Below, one piece after another: positions 14,777 to 24,385 of a stretch of DNA of 64,000 bases. The notes under the pieces are model-generated. The model was not told the DNA's origin. It did no database searches and saw nothing but the letters and a program-made list of their open reading frames with translations. Position 1 is the first letter of the stretch; every line of letters starts with the position of its first letter. The DNA comes from Haloplanus sp. CK5-1 (lineage in GTDB: Archaea; Halobacteriota; Halobacteria; Halobacteriales; Haloferacaceae), in assembly GCF_037201915.1 (NCBI RefSeq), contig NZ_CP147505.1, positions 2,666,001-2,730,000 on the forward strand, given 5' to 3'. A program made the translations under genes and the position numbers.

Positions 14777-15442
14777 ATGAGTTCCGGGATTCGGGTCGAA
14801 CTGAAGGTCGACGCTGACGGAACGTGTCCCGTCACGCAGGCGGTGGCGGGCACCGACTCCGCTACCGCCTCCGTGTCGCGGAGCATCGACCCGGGGCGAA
14901 CCGGATCGGTCACCGAGGAGTTCATGCTCGAAGACTCGGCCGAGGGTGTGGATCCGACGTTCGACGACGTCGACGAGGAGGTGGAGGCCGTGTTCACCTA
15001 CGGATCGAAGACGGTCTACCGGTTCAGCCGCGACCTGGGGCTTGGCTGTCCGTGCGAGTGCGTCGAGGAGTTCGGCTGCCCCGTCGTCGACGTCCACACG
15101 CGCGACGGCGTCCTCTATCTCGTCTTCCACGCCGCCGACATGGGCGAGTTACAGGAGATCATCGTGACGCTCCGGGAGCAGTATCCGACCGTCGATATCC
15201 GGCGACTCCTTCGATCCACCGGCGACCAAGGAGATCACGACCTCGTGTTCGTCGACCGAGGGGCCCTCACCGAGCGACAGCGGGAAGTGCTGGAGCGCGC
15301 CCACAAGATGGGGTATTTCGACCACCCGAAGGGGGCGAACGCGGGCGACGTGGCCGACACACTAGACATCTCGGGGACGACGTTCACCGAACACCTGGCT
15401 GCCGCCCAGACCAAGTTGCTGGACGCGATCCTCGAAGGCTGA
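14777..15442 (+). CDS. Bat-type HTH_10 regulator with a cysteine cluster
   Basis: A 221-residue DNA-binding regulator. The C-terminal HTH_10 domain (about 165-220: LTERQREVLERAHKMGYFDHP, then ADTLDISGTTFTEHLAAAQTK, quoted in parts) is that of bacterio-opsin activator proteins. The N-terminal region has a conserved GCPCECVEEFGCP cluster (about 96-108) that could bind a metal or sense redox state (inference). It starts with ATG 14777 soon after a short AT-rich promoter region shared with the divergent ArsR-like gene, and ends 2 nt from the convergent PPOX-type gene. Confidence 0.88.
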   Translation: MSSGIRVELKVDADGTCPVTQAVAGTDSATASVSRSIDPGRTGSVTEEFMLEDSAEGVDPTFDDVDEEVEAVFTYGSKTVYRFSRDLGLGCPCECVEEFGCPVVDVHTRDGVLYLVFHAADMGELQEIIVTLREQYPTVDIRRLLRSTGDQGDHDLVFVDRGALTERQREVLERAHKMGYFDHPKGANAGDVADTLDISGTTFTEHLAAAQTKLLDAILEG

Positions 15443-15443
15443 G

Positions 15444-15896
15444 TCAGGTCCCGCCGTCGACTTCGATCCGTCGACCGGTCAGTTCCGCCGGATCGAGTTC
15501 GTACAGGTCGACGTCGAGGTCCTCCGTGGGTGCGTCCCAGGCCTCGAACAGCGGTCGTTTGGCCGTGCCGTATCGCTCGACGTGTTCGGGTGTGAGGTCG
15601 GCTCTGGGGACCGCTTCGAGTCGCCCGGTCGCGACGACGCTCCAGTAGGTCGTCTCCCCCTCCTCGTAGACGACGAACCGGACGCGTGGCGATCCGGAGA
15701 GAAACGGTTCCCGCTCGCTGCCGGGGGTGGAGACGAGTCGCATGCAGAACCCCCCGCTGTCGGCGTCGTAGCCGTACGAAATCGGGACCGCGTAGGGCTC
15801 GTCCTCGCGGGCCAGCGCGAGGACGCCCGTCTCGTGACGCCCCAAGACCGCGTCGATCTCGGCGTCGGTCAGCACGGCCTGTTGCTCGACGGTCAT
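15444..15896 (-). CDS. Pyridoxamine 5'-phosphate oxidase family flavoprotein
   Basis: A 150-residue split-barrel protein expected to bind FMN. The N-terminal part (LGRHETGVLALAREDEPYAVPISYGYD, in outline) and the strands VRFVVYEEGETTYWSVVATGRLE are typical of the haloarchaeal PPOX-like family (HugZ/FMN-binding split barrel). True PNPOx activity cannot be claimed; family members also reduce heme-related or F420-like substrates. It is a single gene, convergent with the Bat-type regulator. Confidence 0.85.
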   Translation of the reverse strand: MTVEQQAVLTDAEIDAVLGRHETGVLALAREDEPYAVPISYGYDADSGGFCMRLVSTPGSEREPFLSGSPRVRFVVYEEGETTYWSVVATGRLEAVPRADLTPEHVERYGTAKRPLFEAWDAPTEDLDVDLYELDPAELTGRRIEVDGGT

Positions 15897-15953
15897 GGGT
15901 ATGTCTCCGGGAGCGGCGGGATGACTCTTTATATCTTCCGCGAATCGGCGGCA

Positions 15954-16103
15954 TCAGCCGTCGGAACGGAACGCGTTCGGCGAGAGCGCGGACCCACAGA
16001 CGACACACCCGTGGTCGAGGAGCGCCTCCCGCATCGGCGCGTTCACGGCCATGGACTCGCCGCACTCGGGACAGTGAAAGGTGAACTCGGCTCCCCTGTT
16101 CAT
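15954..16103 (-). CDS. Small CPxCG zinc-ribbon protein, 49 residues
   Basis: ATG 16103 to TGA 15954-15956. The protein carries CPECG (residues 11-15) and CVVCG (about 34-38), a two-knuckle zinc ribbon of the haloarchaeal micro-protein group. The rest is one amphipathic helix. These proteins are often regulators or protein-interaction partners. The exact role is unknown. It lies between the PPOX-like gene and the ZIP transporter, all on the minus strand. Confidence 0.78.
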   Translation of the reverse strand: MNRGAEFTFHCPECGESMAVNAPMREALLDHGCVVCGSALSPNAFRSDG

Positions 16104-16176
16104 CGTGTATCGAGGTAGGAGCGCCGCCGTCATATGAACCCCCGTCCTTTCCAGACGGCTGGGAACACCGGCCGCG

Positions 16177-17001
16177 TCAGGCGAGGGCGATGTCGAGATA
16201 GAGCATCACGATCACCCCGAAGATCGTTCCGAGGGTGGCGATGCGCTCGTGGCCACCCGTGTGTGTCTCAGGGACGATTTCGTCGCTGATGACGAACAGC
16301 ATGGCTCCGGCAGCGAAGCCCATGGCGTACGGCAGCAGGAACGACACCGTTCCGACGGCGTAGGCACCGATGACGGCAATCGGGATCTCGACGACGCCCG
16401 AGCGGACCCCGGCGAAGACGGCGTAGGCCCGGCGGTCCAACCCCGCGTTGATCGCCGCTACCGACACGGCGAGTCCCTCGGGGATGTTCTGGATGCCGAT
16501 GGCGAACATCAGGGGAATCGCCGTCTCGAGGTCGCCGCTCCCGAAGCCCACCCCGACCGCGAGTCCCTCGGGGATGTTGTGGAGGGTAATCGCCAGGACG
16601 AACAGGACGACGCCGGCGAACCGCGAGTCGTCGACCGACGGGTCGCGGCGAGGGTCGGCGGCGTCGGAACGTCGCTGCCCGGTCACGAGATAGTGGGCGT
16701 GGGGCACCAGCACGTCGGAGCGATCCAGAAACAGCGCGCCGAGTCCGACGCCGACGAGGACGGGGAGCGGGTTACCACCCGAGTACACCTCGATCCCGGG
16801 GATGATCAGGCTGGTGAAACTCGCCGCGAGCATCACGCCCGCGGCGAAGCCGAGCGCCCCGTCGAGGGCACGCTCCGACGGGTTCCGCCAGACGAACACC
16901 AGCGACGCGCCGAACAGGTTGAGCGTCGCGATGACCAGTCCCCCCACGAGACCGTGGACGACCGGATCGGTACCGAACAGCCGCGTGAACGTCTCGATCA
17001 C
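16177..17001 (-). CDS. ZIP family divalent metal transporter
   Basis: A 274-residue integral membrane protein with about eight helices that imports zinc or a related divalent metal. The two metal-site helices carry the hallmark ITLHNIPEGLAVG and the related IGIQNIPEGLAVS. The cytoplasmic loop between helices 3 and 4 (about 105-127) is charged but not very His-rich. It resembles the GufA/ZupT-type subgroup. It is monocistronic, with about 100 nt of intergenic sequence on each side. Confidence 0.92.
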   Translation of the reverse strand: MIETFTRLFGTDPVVHGLVGGLVIATLNLFGASLVFVWRNPSERALDGALGFAAGVMLAASFTSLIIPGIEVYSGGNPLPVLVGVGLGALFLDRSDVLVPHAHYLVTGQRRSDAADPRRDPSVDDSRFAGVVLFVLAITLHNIPEGLAVGVGFGSGDLETAIPLMFAIGIQNIPEGLAVSVAAINAGLDRRAYAVFAGVRSGVVEIPIAVIGAYAVGTVSFLLPYAMGFAAGAMLFVISDEIVPETHTGGHERIATLGTIFGVIVMLYLDIALA

Positions 17002-17098
17002 GGGAGTGCTCCCGTCCCGGTGAGCGCCATCGTGTTCGCCGGTTCACACTCCGAACGCTTGAACCTACCTCCGTCTGCGAACCCGCCCCCGGTGATCG

Positions 17099-18601
17099 TC
17101 AGTCACTGCTCAGTCGCTGCACCGTCTCGTCGATCCGTGCGACGCGTGCCGCCTGTTCCTCGTTGGTCGCTGCGACGTGTGCGACCTCGTCGGCGACGCG
17201 GTCGGCCTGCTCGACCAGTTGATCGATCATCCCGGCTATCTCCTCCGTCGAGGCAGCCTGATCGTTCGTCGCCGCCGAGACCTCTCGAATCCCCCGGGAG
17301 GCGTCGGCGACGGCGTCCGCGATATCCTGTAGGTTCTCCATGGCCGCCTCGATTCGTTCCATCCCCCGATCGACCTCCCGGGTCGTCTCTTCGAGGCTGT
17401 CCACCGTCGCCGCCGTCTCCGATTTGATATCGTCGACCATCTCTTCGATCTCCCCGGCGCGTTCTTGGGACTGCTCCGCCAGCCCCTTCACCTCGTCGGC
17501 GACGACCGCGAACCCCTCACCGGCCTCGCCCGCCCGCGCCGCCTCGATGGAGGCGTTCAGTGCCAGCAGGTTGGTCCGGTCGGCGATTCCGTCGATCACT
17601 TCGACGATTTCGTCGATCTCGTCGATCCGTTCCTCTAGCCGGTCGACATCGGCGGCCGCTTCGTGTGTGGTAGCGCTCACTTGCTCCATCGTCTCGATGG
17701 ACTCGGTCGCCGCCTCGCGGCCGTCGGCCGCCAACTCCTCGGCGCGGGCGCTGGTTTCGGAGACCTCGTCCGCAGTGGAGGCGATCTCCTCTACCGTCGC
17801 GCTCATGTTCGACACCTCGCTCGACACCTCCGACATGGAGTCGGCTTGGTCGTCGGCGATCTCGCTGATCGACCCCGCACTCGCGGCGACGGACTCGGTG
17901 GAGTCGCGCAGTTCGGCGACCGGATCGGCGAGGTCGCGCTCCACGTCCTCGATCAGACGCTCGCGCTCGTCGATGGTGTCCGCAAGTTGTTGGTTGTACG
18001 AGTGGATGTAAGTGTCCGCGACCACCTGCATGTCGAGGTTGATGATCCGAAGGACTGCGAGAATGTCGGCCAACCCCTCGTCGAGTTCCGATCGAACGGT
18101 ACTCTCGACGTCCTCCCCGTCCAGTTGGTCGATCAGACGGTCACCCATCCGCTCGACCAACAACGGCATGATGAGGTCGTAGTAGACGCCGTACTGGCCG
18201 ATGTACTGTTTCATCGGCATCTCCAGCAGATCGTGGAGTTTCCCGATCCGGGCTCTGTTCCCGAAGTAGTCCAGTCCGTACTCCCCACCGGCGAGCGTGA
18301 CCAGATAGGCCGACTGCGTCCGTTTCAACTGCTCGACGCTCTTCTCGGAGCGATCGAGCACCGCCTGCGTCTCGGCGCGTCCGGTGAGGTTGTCGTAGAA
18401 CTCCTCCGCGATCCGATCGGCTTGACGTTCGAACAGCGGCTGTAGGTCGGCGAGCCGCGTCGCGTCCGTCTCGTCGAAGCCGACGAACTCCTTTCGCCAC
18501 TCGATCTCCGACTCGTCCAGGCCACAGTCGTCCATGAGCGAGTCGATCGACACCTGTTCGTTCAGATTCCCACGGCCGAACGTCCCCTCGAAATCCTGCA
18601 T
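17099..18601 (-). CDS. hemAT: HemAT-type globin-coupled aerotaxis transducer
   Basis: A 500-residue soluble oxygen sensor that signals to CheA for aerotaxis. Residues about 30-190 form a protoglobin-type heme domain, with the likely proximal ligand His123 in [14 protein letters not shown]. After a short linker the methyl-accepting domain (about 225-490) is a long coiled coil, and the conserved hairpin tip reads [20 protein letters not shown]. There are no membrane segments. Length and order match known haloarchaeal HemAT. It is a single gene, and no chemotaxis genes are nearby. Confidence 0.93.
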   Translation of the reverse strand: MQDFEGTFGRGNLNEQVSIDSLMDDCGLDESEIEWRKEFVGFDETDATRLADLQPLFERQADRIAEEFYDNLTGRAETQAVLDRSEKSVEQLKRTQSAYLVTLAGGEYGLDYFGNRARIGKLHDLLEMPMKQYIGQYGVYYDLIMPLLVERMGDRLIDQLDGEDVESTVRSELDEGLADILAVLRIINLDMQVVADTYIHSYNQQLADTIDERERLIEDVERDLADPVAELRDSTESVAASAGSISEIADDQADSMSEVSSEVSNMSATVEEIASTADEVSETSARAEELAADGREAATESIETMEQVSATTHEAAADVDRLEERIDEIDEIVEVIDGIADRTNLLALNASIEAARAGEAGEGFAVVADEVKGLAEQSQERAGEIEEMVDDIKSETAATVDSLEETTREVDRGMERIEAAMENLQDIADAVADASRGIREVSAATNDQAASTEEIAGMIDQLVEQADRVADEVAHVAATNEEQAARVARIDETVQRLSSD

Positions 18602-18684
18602 TGACCCGTGGTCGAGGGGTCATCCGCATAAAACTGTCTTCGAGTTCCAGCCGGCGATAATTGGACGTACGGTGTCCCTGTCAC

Positions 18685-19560
18685 TCACTCGTCGTCGGGA
18701 TGCCCGACCGTCAACACCGGTACGCTCGACGTCCTGACGAGGCGCTCGGTCACGCTCCCGAGGACGCACCGATCGAGTCCCGACCGGCCGTAGGTGCCGA
18801 CGACGACGAGGTCGATCCCGCGGTCCTCGACGTGGTCCCGGGTCACCCCAGCTATCGACGCTCCGAACGCCACCTCCGTCGAGACGTCCGTCACGCCGGC
18901 GTCCGTCGCTGCCGTCTCCGCGTCGTCGAGAATCGCGGTCGCGCTCTCCTCCAGTGCCGACAGCCGAACGTCCGCGCGGACGTCGATATCGGGGACCGTC
19001 GTCTCGACGGCGGACAGAAGGTGGAGCGTCGCTCCGGACGTCGTCGCCACGTCCGCACCCAGCGAGAGTGCCGCTCCGGCCGGAGCGCTCCCGTCGGTCG
19101 GAACCAAAACGCGACGGTACGGGTAGCGCGTGCGCTCGTCGTCGGGACGAACGGTCAACACGGGCACGCCAGACCGTCTCAGGACGCGTTCGGTCGTACT
19201 TCCGAGGAGGAACTCGTCCAGCCCCTGCCGGCCGCGCGTAGCCATGACCACTAGGTCGACCCCGTAGGTGTCGGCGTACTCGACGATGGTCCGGTAGGGG
19301 TCTCCCTGGAGGACGTCCGTGACGATGGGGACGCCACGCCCCGTCGCGCGTTCCGTCGCGTCCCGGACGATCCGGGCACCCTCCCGTTCGAGGACGTCGA
19401 CGACCCGGCCGCGAACCGGCGTGACGCTGTCCCGTGCCGTATCCGCGACGTTGAGGAGGTGAACGGTCGCGTCGTGGGTGGCCGCCAGTTCGAGGGCGTG
19501 ATCGACGGCGGCGGTGGCCCCGTCGCCCCCGTCGGTCGGGACGAGGAGTGTGTCGAACAC
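18685..19560 (-). CDS. Tandem UspA-domain universal stress protein
   Basis: A 291-residue protein with two UspA domains (about 1-140 and 148-290). Each has the N-terminal LVPTDG strand and a C-terminal nucleotide-binding G-x2-G-x9-G-S/T pattern (ATRGRQGLDEFLLGSTTERV and GTYGRSGLDRCVLGSVTERL), so ATP binding is likely in both. GTG 19560 was chosen because it gives the canonical start (FDTLLVPTDGG); the longer upstream reading lacks similarity. It is expected to aid stress survival, with partners unknown. Confidence 0.9.
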   Translation of the reverse strand: MFDTLLVPTDGGDGATAAVDHALELAATHDATVHLLNVADTARDSVTPVRGRVVDVLEREGARIVRDATERATGRGVPIVTDVLQGDPYRTIVEYADTYGVDLVVMATRGRQGLDEFLLGSTTERVLRRSGVPVLTVRPDDERTRYPYRRVLVPTDGSAPAGAALSLGADVATTSGATLHLLSAVETTVPDIDVRADVRLSALEESATAILDDAETAATDAGVTDVSTEVAFGASIAGVTRDHVEDRGIDLVVVGTYGRSGLDRCVLGSVTERLVRTSSVPVLTVGHPDDE

Positions 19561-19726
19561 GCCTCGTCGTTCGGGACGCTCGGTGAAAACGGTGGGTGAC
19601 GACGACGGACCGTCCGACCGCGAGTCGAGGCGTTCACGGCCGCGGCGGGACCGGACTCGTGTTCGTGGGATCCGATCCCGAGACCCGGTAAGAGTTAACA
19701 AGGAACAGCCCCAGCTGGAAAGTAGT

Positions 19727-19882
19727 ATGCCAACGACACCCGATCCCGCACCGTGCGACAGAGACGAACACCTGTTCGAGTGCCGGAGCTGCGGGAAACG
19801 GCTCTGCAGTAGCGACGCGCCGCCGTCGTGCCCGGACTGTGACGGTGTCCTGCAGAACCTGAGTCAGCCTCGCCCCCAGTAG
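19727..19882 (+). CDS. Small zinc-ribbon (rubrerythrin-like domain) protein
   Basis: A 51-residue protein from ATG 19727. It contains CRSCGKRLC and CPDC, a rubredoxin-like zinc knuckle common in haloarchaeal small proteins annotated as rubrerythrin-like. It is divergent from the UspA gene. The region just before the ATG (GAGTTAACAAGG) may hold its promoter. Function unknown. Confidence 0.78.
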   Translation: MPTTPDPAPCDRDEHLFECRSCGKRLCSSDAPPSCPDCDGVLQNLSQPRPQ

Positions 19883-20034
19883 CACGGCGCCGACACCCAC
19901 CGGAGCGTCGCAGTCCCGCAGTTCGATCCCTCGTTCTCGTGTCTCCGAGAGCACGATTAACTCGAATAATAAAAAATATAGACGCCGGTGAAACCCAGGG
20001 GGGTTGAGGACGTGTGCTACCGTCGCAATCGCGT

Positions 20035-20361
20035 ATGGACGGCCGTCACCAGTCGGTAGACCTCGACGTGCAGCTTCGGACGTTGAGCGCCGCCGAACGC
20101 CGCGAGGTGCTTCACACCCTCTCGGCGGCGGACGCCGACGCGGGGACGACGGTCGACATCGGGCGGTTCGTGGACGCCTCCGACGCCGACCCACTCCTCT
20201 CGATGCACCACATCCACCTCCCGAAACTGGAGGAAACGGGGCTCGTCCGGGTCGATCGGGACTCGAACCGGGTCCGGCGAGGGCCGGAATCCGACGACAT
20301 CGAACCGCTGCTCAGGCTCATCGACGACCACGCGGACGAACTGCCGGTCGACTGGCCGTAG
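20035..20361 (+). CDS. Haloarchaeal winged-helix protein (DUF7344-like)
   Basis: A 108-residue regulator-like protein. The segment TLSAAERREVLHTLSAAD begins a helical core, and MHHIHLPKLEETGLVRVDRD is the recognition helix and wing found in haloarchaeal DUF7344 proteins. ATG 20035 was preferred to a TTG upstream. An AT-rich run (about 19966-19980, AATAATAAAAAATATAG) lies upstream as a probable promoter. The target is unknown. Confidence 0.8.
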   Translation: MDGRHQSVDLDVQLRTLSAAERREVLHTLSAADADAGTTVDIGRFVDASDADPLLSMHHIHLPKLEETGLVRVDRDSNRVRRGPESDDIEPLLRLIDDHADELPVDWP

Positions 20362-20406
20362 GGCGTGGTGTCGCGACGGTCGCGAGACGCGTACGCTACC
20401 GCCGAG

Positions 20407-20802
20407 TCAACACTCCGAACGCCCGGTGTCGACGACGATCTCGTCCTCGTCGACGGTCACGTGACACCCGTAGTGAGCGAAGGAGACGACGCCGCGACGT
20501 CGGGCGCCACCCGTCGTCGTGGGGGCGAACAGCGCCGCAAGCGCGTCGGGATCGACCGTTTCGTAGAGCGGGTCGATGTCGTGTGTCGGCACCCCCGTCG
20601 CGTCGGCGATGGCAACCACGACTGCCGCACCCAGCGATCCGTCCGTCGACGCGTCGTACGGCGTCCGGTGTACCGATCCGTCGGTCTCCGATGCGTCTGT
20701 CTCCGGTGTGTCGGCCCCCGAAACCCGGTGTGGCGAGTCTCCGCGAATCGTCGACTCGTCGTTCCCGGCTCCGGCCGCACTCCCGGGTTCGTTCTCCGTC
20801 AT
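20407..20802 (-). CDS. HalOD1 output-domain protein
   Basis: A 131-residue protein. The last 80 residues match the HalOD1 domain (VVVAIADATGVPTHDIDPLY, then FAHYGCHVTV and DEIVVDT), which is found alone or fused to sensor modules in haloarchaea and is thought to be a signalling output domain. The N-terminal 50 residues are disordered and acidic. ATG 20802 gives the usual start. It is convergent with the winged-helix gene at 20035-20361. Its role is unknown. Confidence 0.85.
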   Translation of the reverse strand: MTENEPGSAAGAGNDESTIRGDSPHRVSGADTPETDASETDGSVHRTPYDASTDGSLGAAVVVAIADATGVPTHDIDPLYETVDPDALAALFAPTTTGGARRRGVVSFAHYGCHVTVDEDEIVVDTGRSEC

Positions 20803-21062
20803 CGGTCTCTCTACGGACACGACGCCTGTCGGTCGCAAAGCGTTTTCGATCGACACGATTCGAGTCTTCGGGCCCGTCACGGGACTGTCACGGACGACTC
20901 GTCCAACGACCGACCGCGACGGAGGTGGACCTCGAGTGCTCGTGTGGCTCTCGACCGCACGAGAACGGAGGCCCGCCGACGCGACCGTCCGACCTCGGCT
21001 CGCTCCGGAGCGAGCAGTCCCGAAGCGGAATCCTTACGCCCGCACCGGCGCGAACCAGCGGT

Positions 21063-22016
21063 ATGGCCGAAGCCGAGGAAGCGACGGACGGCGCGGCGCT
21101 CGTCGCCGACGACGTGCGCAAGCGATACGGGGACGTCGTCGCCCTCGACGGCGTCTCGCTGTCGATCCGGAAGGGTGAGGTGTTCGGACTGGTCGGCCCG
21201 AACGGCGCGGGCAAGACGACGCTCGTCCGGGCGCTCACGGGGACGACGGGCTGCGATGGCGACGTTCGCGTCCTCGGTGCGGCGCCGGAGGCGGTCGCGT
21301 CCCACCGTGTCGGACTGCTTCCACAGTCGTTCCACCCTGCCGACCGTCTCACCGCACGCGAACTGATCGCGTACTACGCCGGCCTCTACGACGAGGCGCG
21401 GGACGTCGACGCCGTCCTCGCCGACGTCGGCCTCGCCGACGACGCCGACACGTGGTACGAGAACCTCTCCGGCGGTCAGCGCCGCCGGGCCTGCGTCGGC
21501 ACGGCGCTCGTCAACGACCCCGACGCCCTCTTCCTCGACGAGCCGACGACGGGCATCGACCCCGCGGGTCGACGCGCGCTGTGGTCGCTGATCGACGACC
21601 TGGCCGCCGGCGGCACCACCGTCCTCCTCACGAGTCACTCGATGACGGAGGTCGAACGCCTCGCCGATCGGGTCGGCCTGCTCCGAGCGGGGAGCCTCGT
21701 CGCAGTCGGTACACCCGGATCGCTGATCGCCGAACACGCGGGTGACAGCCACCTGATCGTAGATCCCGGACGCGGCGTCGGTCGCGCGACCGTCGCGGAC
21801 GCCCTCGACCGGCCGGTCGAGGAACGCGACGGCCGTCTGGTCGTCCGCGACGTCGCACTCGCAGACGTGGGACGGGTCGTCGGCGACCTGGAGGCCGCCG
21901 GCGTCGACGTCGAGTCGTTCACCTGGGCCGAGCCGAACCTAGAGGAGGTCTACCTCCGACTGACCGGCGAGTCGATCGACGCTGGCGGCGGGCGCACGAC
22001 CGGAGGGCGGCCGTGA
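21063..22016 (+). CDS. ABC transporter ATP-binding protein
   Basis: A 317-residue ATPase that powers the membrane partner encoded next. It has Walker A GPNGAGKT (about 45-52), signature LSGGQ, Walker B ALFLDEPTTGID and a switch His in LLTSHSMTEVE. The C-terminal 80 residues are the usual extension of ABC-2 exporter (CcmA/NatA-like) ATPases. Its stop codon overlaps the permease GTG by 4 nt, so the two are coupled. The exported substrate is unknown; drugs or polysaccharides are typical for the class. Confidence 0.93.
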   Translation: MAEAEEATDGAALVADDVRKRYGDVVALDGVSLSIRKGEVFGLVGPNGAGKTTLVRALTGTTGCDGDVRVLGAAPEAVASHRVGLLPQSFHPADRLTARELIAYYAGLYDEARDVDAVLADVGLADDADTWYENLSGGQRRRACVGTALVNDPDALFLDEPTTGIDPAGRRALWSLIDDLAAGGTTVLLTSHSMTEVERLADRVGLLRAGSLVAVGTPGSLIAEHAGDSHLIVDPGRGVGRATVADALDRPVEERDGRLVVRDVALADVGRVVGDLEAAGVDVESFTWAEPNLEEVYLRLTGESIDAGGGRTTGGRP

Positions 22017-22765
22017 GCCGTCGTCGACGGATCGCGGCCACGTTCGTCGCCGCACTCGACTCCTTCGTCCGCCGCAAGACCGCCGTCTTCTTCACGTTTT
22101 TCTTTCCGGTCTTGCTGATACTGATATTCGGTGCGCTGGTGGGGACGCGCCCGACCGGCGGGGGCCTGTTCGCCCGCGATCCGGCGTACTACATCCCCGG
22201 CTACCTCGCGGTCGTGGTGGTGTTCACGCCCCTCTCGCGGGTCGGGAGCACCATCGCCCGCCACCGCGACGGCAACCGCTTCGAGAAACTGGCGACGACG
22301 CCGCTCCGACGGTGGGAGTGGCTGGCCGCCCACACGCTGGTCAACGTCGCCATCATCGGTCTCGCTGGCGCGCTCCTGTTCGTGTTGGTCCTGGCCGTGA
22401 CCGGCGCGTCGGTGGTCGTCGGCGCGAACCTCCTCACCCTCGCCCCGCTCGTCGTCGGCGGCGTCGCGTTGTTCTGCGGACTGGGTGCGATCATCGGTCG
22501 GATCGCCGACTCGCAGGACGGCGTCATCGCCGCCAGCAACTCCGTCGCGCTCCCCGTGTGGGTGCTCTCCGAGACGTTCGTCCCGCCGTCGATGCTGCCG
22601 GTGTGGTTCCGTCCCGTGACGGCGCTGTCGCCGTTGACGTACTTCTCTCGAGGGGTTCGGGCCGCGGCCGCCGGCGAGTCAGCCGCCGTGCCGCTCGCGG
22701 TCCTCGTCGCCCTCGCGGTCGGGTTCTTCGTCGTCGGGGCCGTCGCCGTCCCCACGACCGAGTGA
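22013..22765 (+). CDS. ABC-2 type transporter permease
   Basis: A 250-residue membrane protein with six hydrophobic helices. It starts with GTG 22013, overlapping the ATPase stop. The pattern of a first helix (TAVFFTFFFPVLLILIFGAL, in the N-terminal 45 residues), an external loop and a late helix after VLSETFVPPSMLP is that of ABC-2 exporters. Its 3' end overlaps the convergent bPH2-domain gene by 87 nt. Substrate unknown. Confidence 0.9.
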   Translation: MSRRRRIAATFVAALDSFVRRKTAVFFTFFFPVLLILIFGALVGTRPTGGGLFARDPAYYIPGYLAVVVVFTPLSRVGSTIARHRDGNRFEKLATTPLRRWEWLAAHTLVNVAIIGLAGALLFVLVLAVTGASVVVGANLLTLAPLVVGGVALFCGLGAIIGRIADSQDGVIAASNSVALPVWVLSETFVPPSMLPVWFRPVTALSPLTYFSRGVRAAAAGESAAVPLAVLVALAVGFFVVGAVAVPTTE

Positions 22766-24385
22766 TCGGCTCCGCGTCGGGGGTCGGTCGTCGTCTCCGG
22801 TCCCATCGCCTTCCGACACCGACGGTCCGGTCCCCGCGTTCGCGTCGAGGCCGGCGTGGCCCGGGTTCGGGGTGGGGGCCGAATCCCCCTCCGTCTCGAT
22901 CCACCCGCGGCGGGCCGCGAGTGCCCGCCGGAGTCGAGTCGGGAGCGTCGCCCGCAGTTCTTCGGCCGTCGCGTCGTCGACGTCGACCGCAGCGGCGTCG
23001 GCCCCGATCAAGGAGAGTGACCCTGCGGTGTCCGCGGTGACGGTCGCCAACCCCCAGCGCCGCTGGAACACCGTCCGCGAGTCGATCACCGTCTGGATAC
23101 GGTAGTAGGGGACGACCGTCGTCCGCCGGCGGAGGAAGCCGTTCCGGGTGAGGAAGTGGTCGTCGCCGATCCAGTAGCCGCGGTGGTGCCACTTGAGGTG
23201 GGCGGCGACGGGCACGAGGACCGACAGCGCCGCGGGACCGTACCACGGGAGCGACTGCGTCGAGAGCAGGTCGATCCCGTAGAGGACGGCGACGGCGACG
23301 CCCAGGCCGACGAGATAGCGAACCGCGTAGCGCCGCCGGACCCGCTTGGGCGGTCGATCGAAGGTCGGGACACCGACGCCCTCGATCCGCTCTGCGAGTT
23401 CGGTGACACGGTCGCGTGCCGCGAGGGGGACGGCGGCCTCGGACCCTCCCTCGCCGCTGCCGGGGGCGTACCCCGCCGTCTCGATCCGGAGCGATGCGAA
23501 GCCGAACCGTCGCTTCAGCGGGTTGTCGACGACCGTCAGCGTCTGCACCTTGTCGAGGGGGATCGACCCGTCGTACCGGCGCAACAGGCCGCGTTCGTAC
23601 TGCAGTTCGTCGCCGACGCGAGTCAGTCGGAAGCCGTAGTAGTTGAGGACCGCGATCGTCGCGCCGGCGAGCCACGACACCAGCACCACGGCGACGGCGA
23701 GGGCGACGACGCCCGCGGCGAGACGGGTCGTCCGCGCACCGTCGGGGAGCAGCGACGACACCGCCGGGAGGCCGCCCGAGACGATCACGAACAAGAACCC
23801 CGGAATCCGGAAGTCGAAGGAGAACGCGCCGACGATGGCGAGTTCCCGTCCCGTCAGGGCGAACAACTCTTCGGTGTCGGCATCCGCCTTGGCTCCGGTC
23901 TCGGTTTCGGATTCGGCGTCCTCTTGCGTCGACGCGCCGTCGCCCCGCTCGCGTTTCAGTCGACCGATCTCCGTCTGGAGGCGTTTGGCCTCCGGGAACT
24001 CGACGAAGCGGAGCGACGCCTCCGTCTCGCTCCCGCCGGCCGTCTCGAAGTCGACGGCGGCGATGCCGAGGAGTCGCTGGACGACGTTTCGGCGGATGTC
24101 GACGTTCTGGACCCGTCGGATCGGTATCTCGCGGTTCCGACGGGAGAGGACGCCGGAGCGGATGTCGAGCGTCTCGCGCCCGAGCGCGTACTCGAACCGA
24201 CGGTAGTAGGCCACCTCGTAGCCGAAGAGGACGGCCAGCGCCGCGCCGGCGAGACCGACCCCCGCGAGCGCGCCGATCCGCCCGAACGCGGCCGACGCCC
24301 CGGAGTAGAGCAAGAGCACGGTGAAGACGATGCTCCCACCGCGTGCGACGGTACGGTAGGGGACCGAGAGCGGGGAGAGCTTCAT
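22679..24385 (-). CDS. Membrane protein with three bacterial-PH (bPH2/YdbT-like) domains
   Basis: A 568-residue protein, paired with the smaller bPH2 protein as in the YdbS-YdbT pairs of bacteria. N-terminal helices (residues 1-60) precede PH-like segments at about 65-145, 235-310 and 385-460, each with a pattern of a strand, then an R-x-x-x-x-IP turn and IQ or VQ (REIPIRRVQNVD, GSIPLDKVQTLT, TVVPYYRIQTVI). Transmembrane helices lie between them. The C-terminal 80 residues are acidic and run into the 3' end of the opposite ABC permease gene, so that tail may be dispensable. Its start overlaps the smaller gene stop by 4 nt. Confidence 0.85.
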   Translation of the reverse strand: MKLSPLSVPYRTVARGGSIVFTVLLLYSGASAAFGRIGALAGVGLAGAALAVLFGYEVAYYRRFEYALGRETLDIRSGVLSRRNREIPIRRVQNVDIRRNVVQRLLGIAAVDFETAGGSETEASLRFVEFPEAKRLQTEIGRLKRERGDGASTQEDAESETETGAKADADTEELFALTGRELAIVGAFSFDFRIPGFLFVIVSGGLPAVSSLLPDGARTTRLAAGVVALAVAVVLVSWLAGATIAVLNYYGFRLTRVGDELQYERGLLRRYDGSIPLDKVQTLTVVDNPLKRRFGFASLRIETAGYAPGSGEGGSEAAVPLAARDRVTELAERIEGVGVPTFDRPPKRVRRRYAVRYLVGLGVAVAVLYGIDLLSTQSLPWYGPAALSVLVPVAAHLKWHHRGYWIGDDHFLTRNGFLRRRTTVVPYYRIQTVIDSRTVFQRRWGLATVTADTAGSLSLIGADAAAVDVDDATAEELRATLPTRLRRALAARRGWIETEGDSAPTPNPGHAGLDANAGTGPSVSEGDGTGDDDRPPTRSRSLGRGDGDGPDDEEPDREGDEDRERHGG

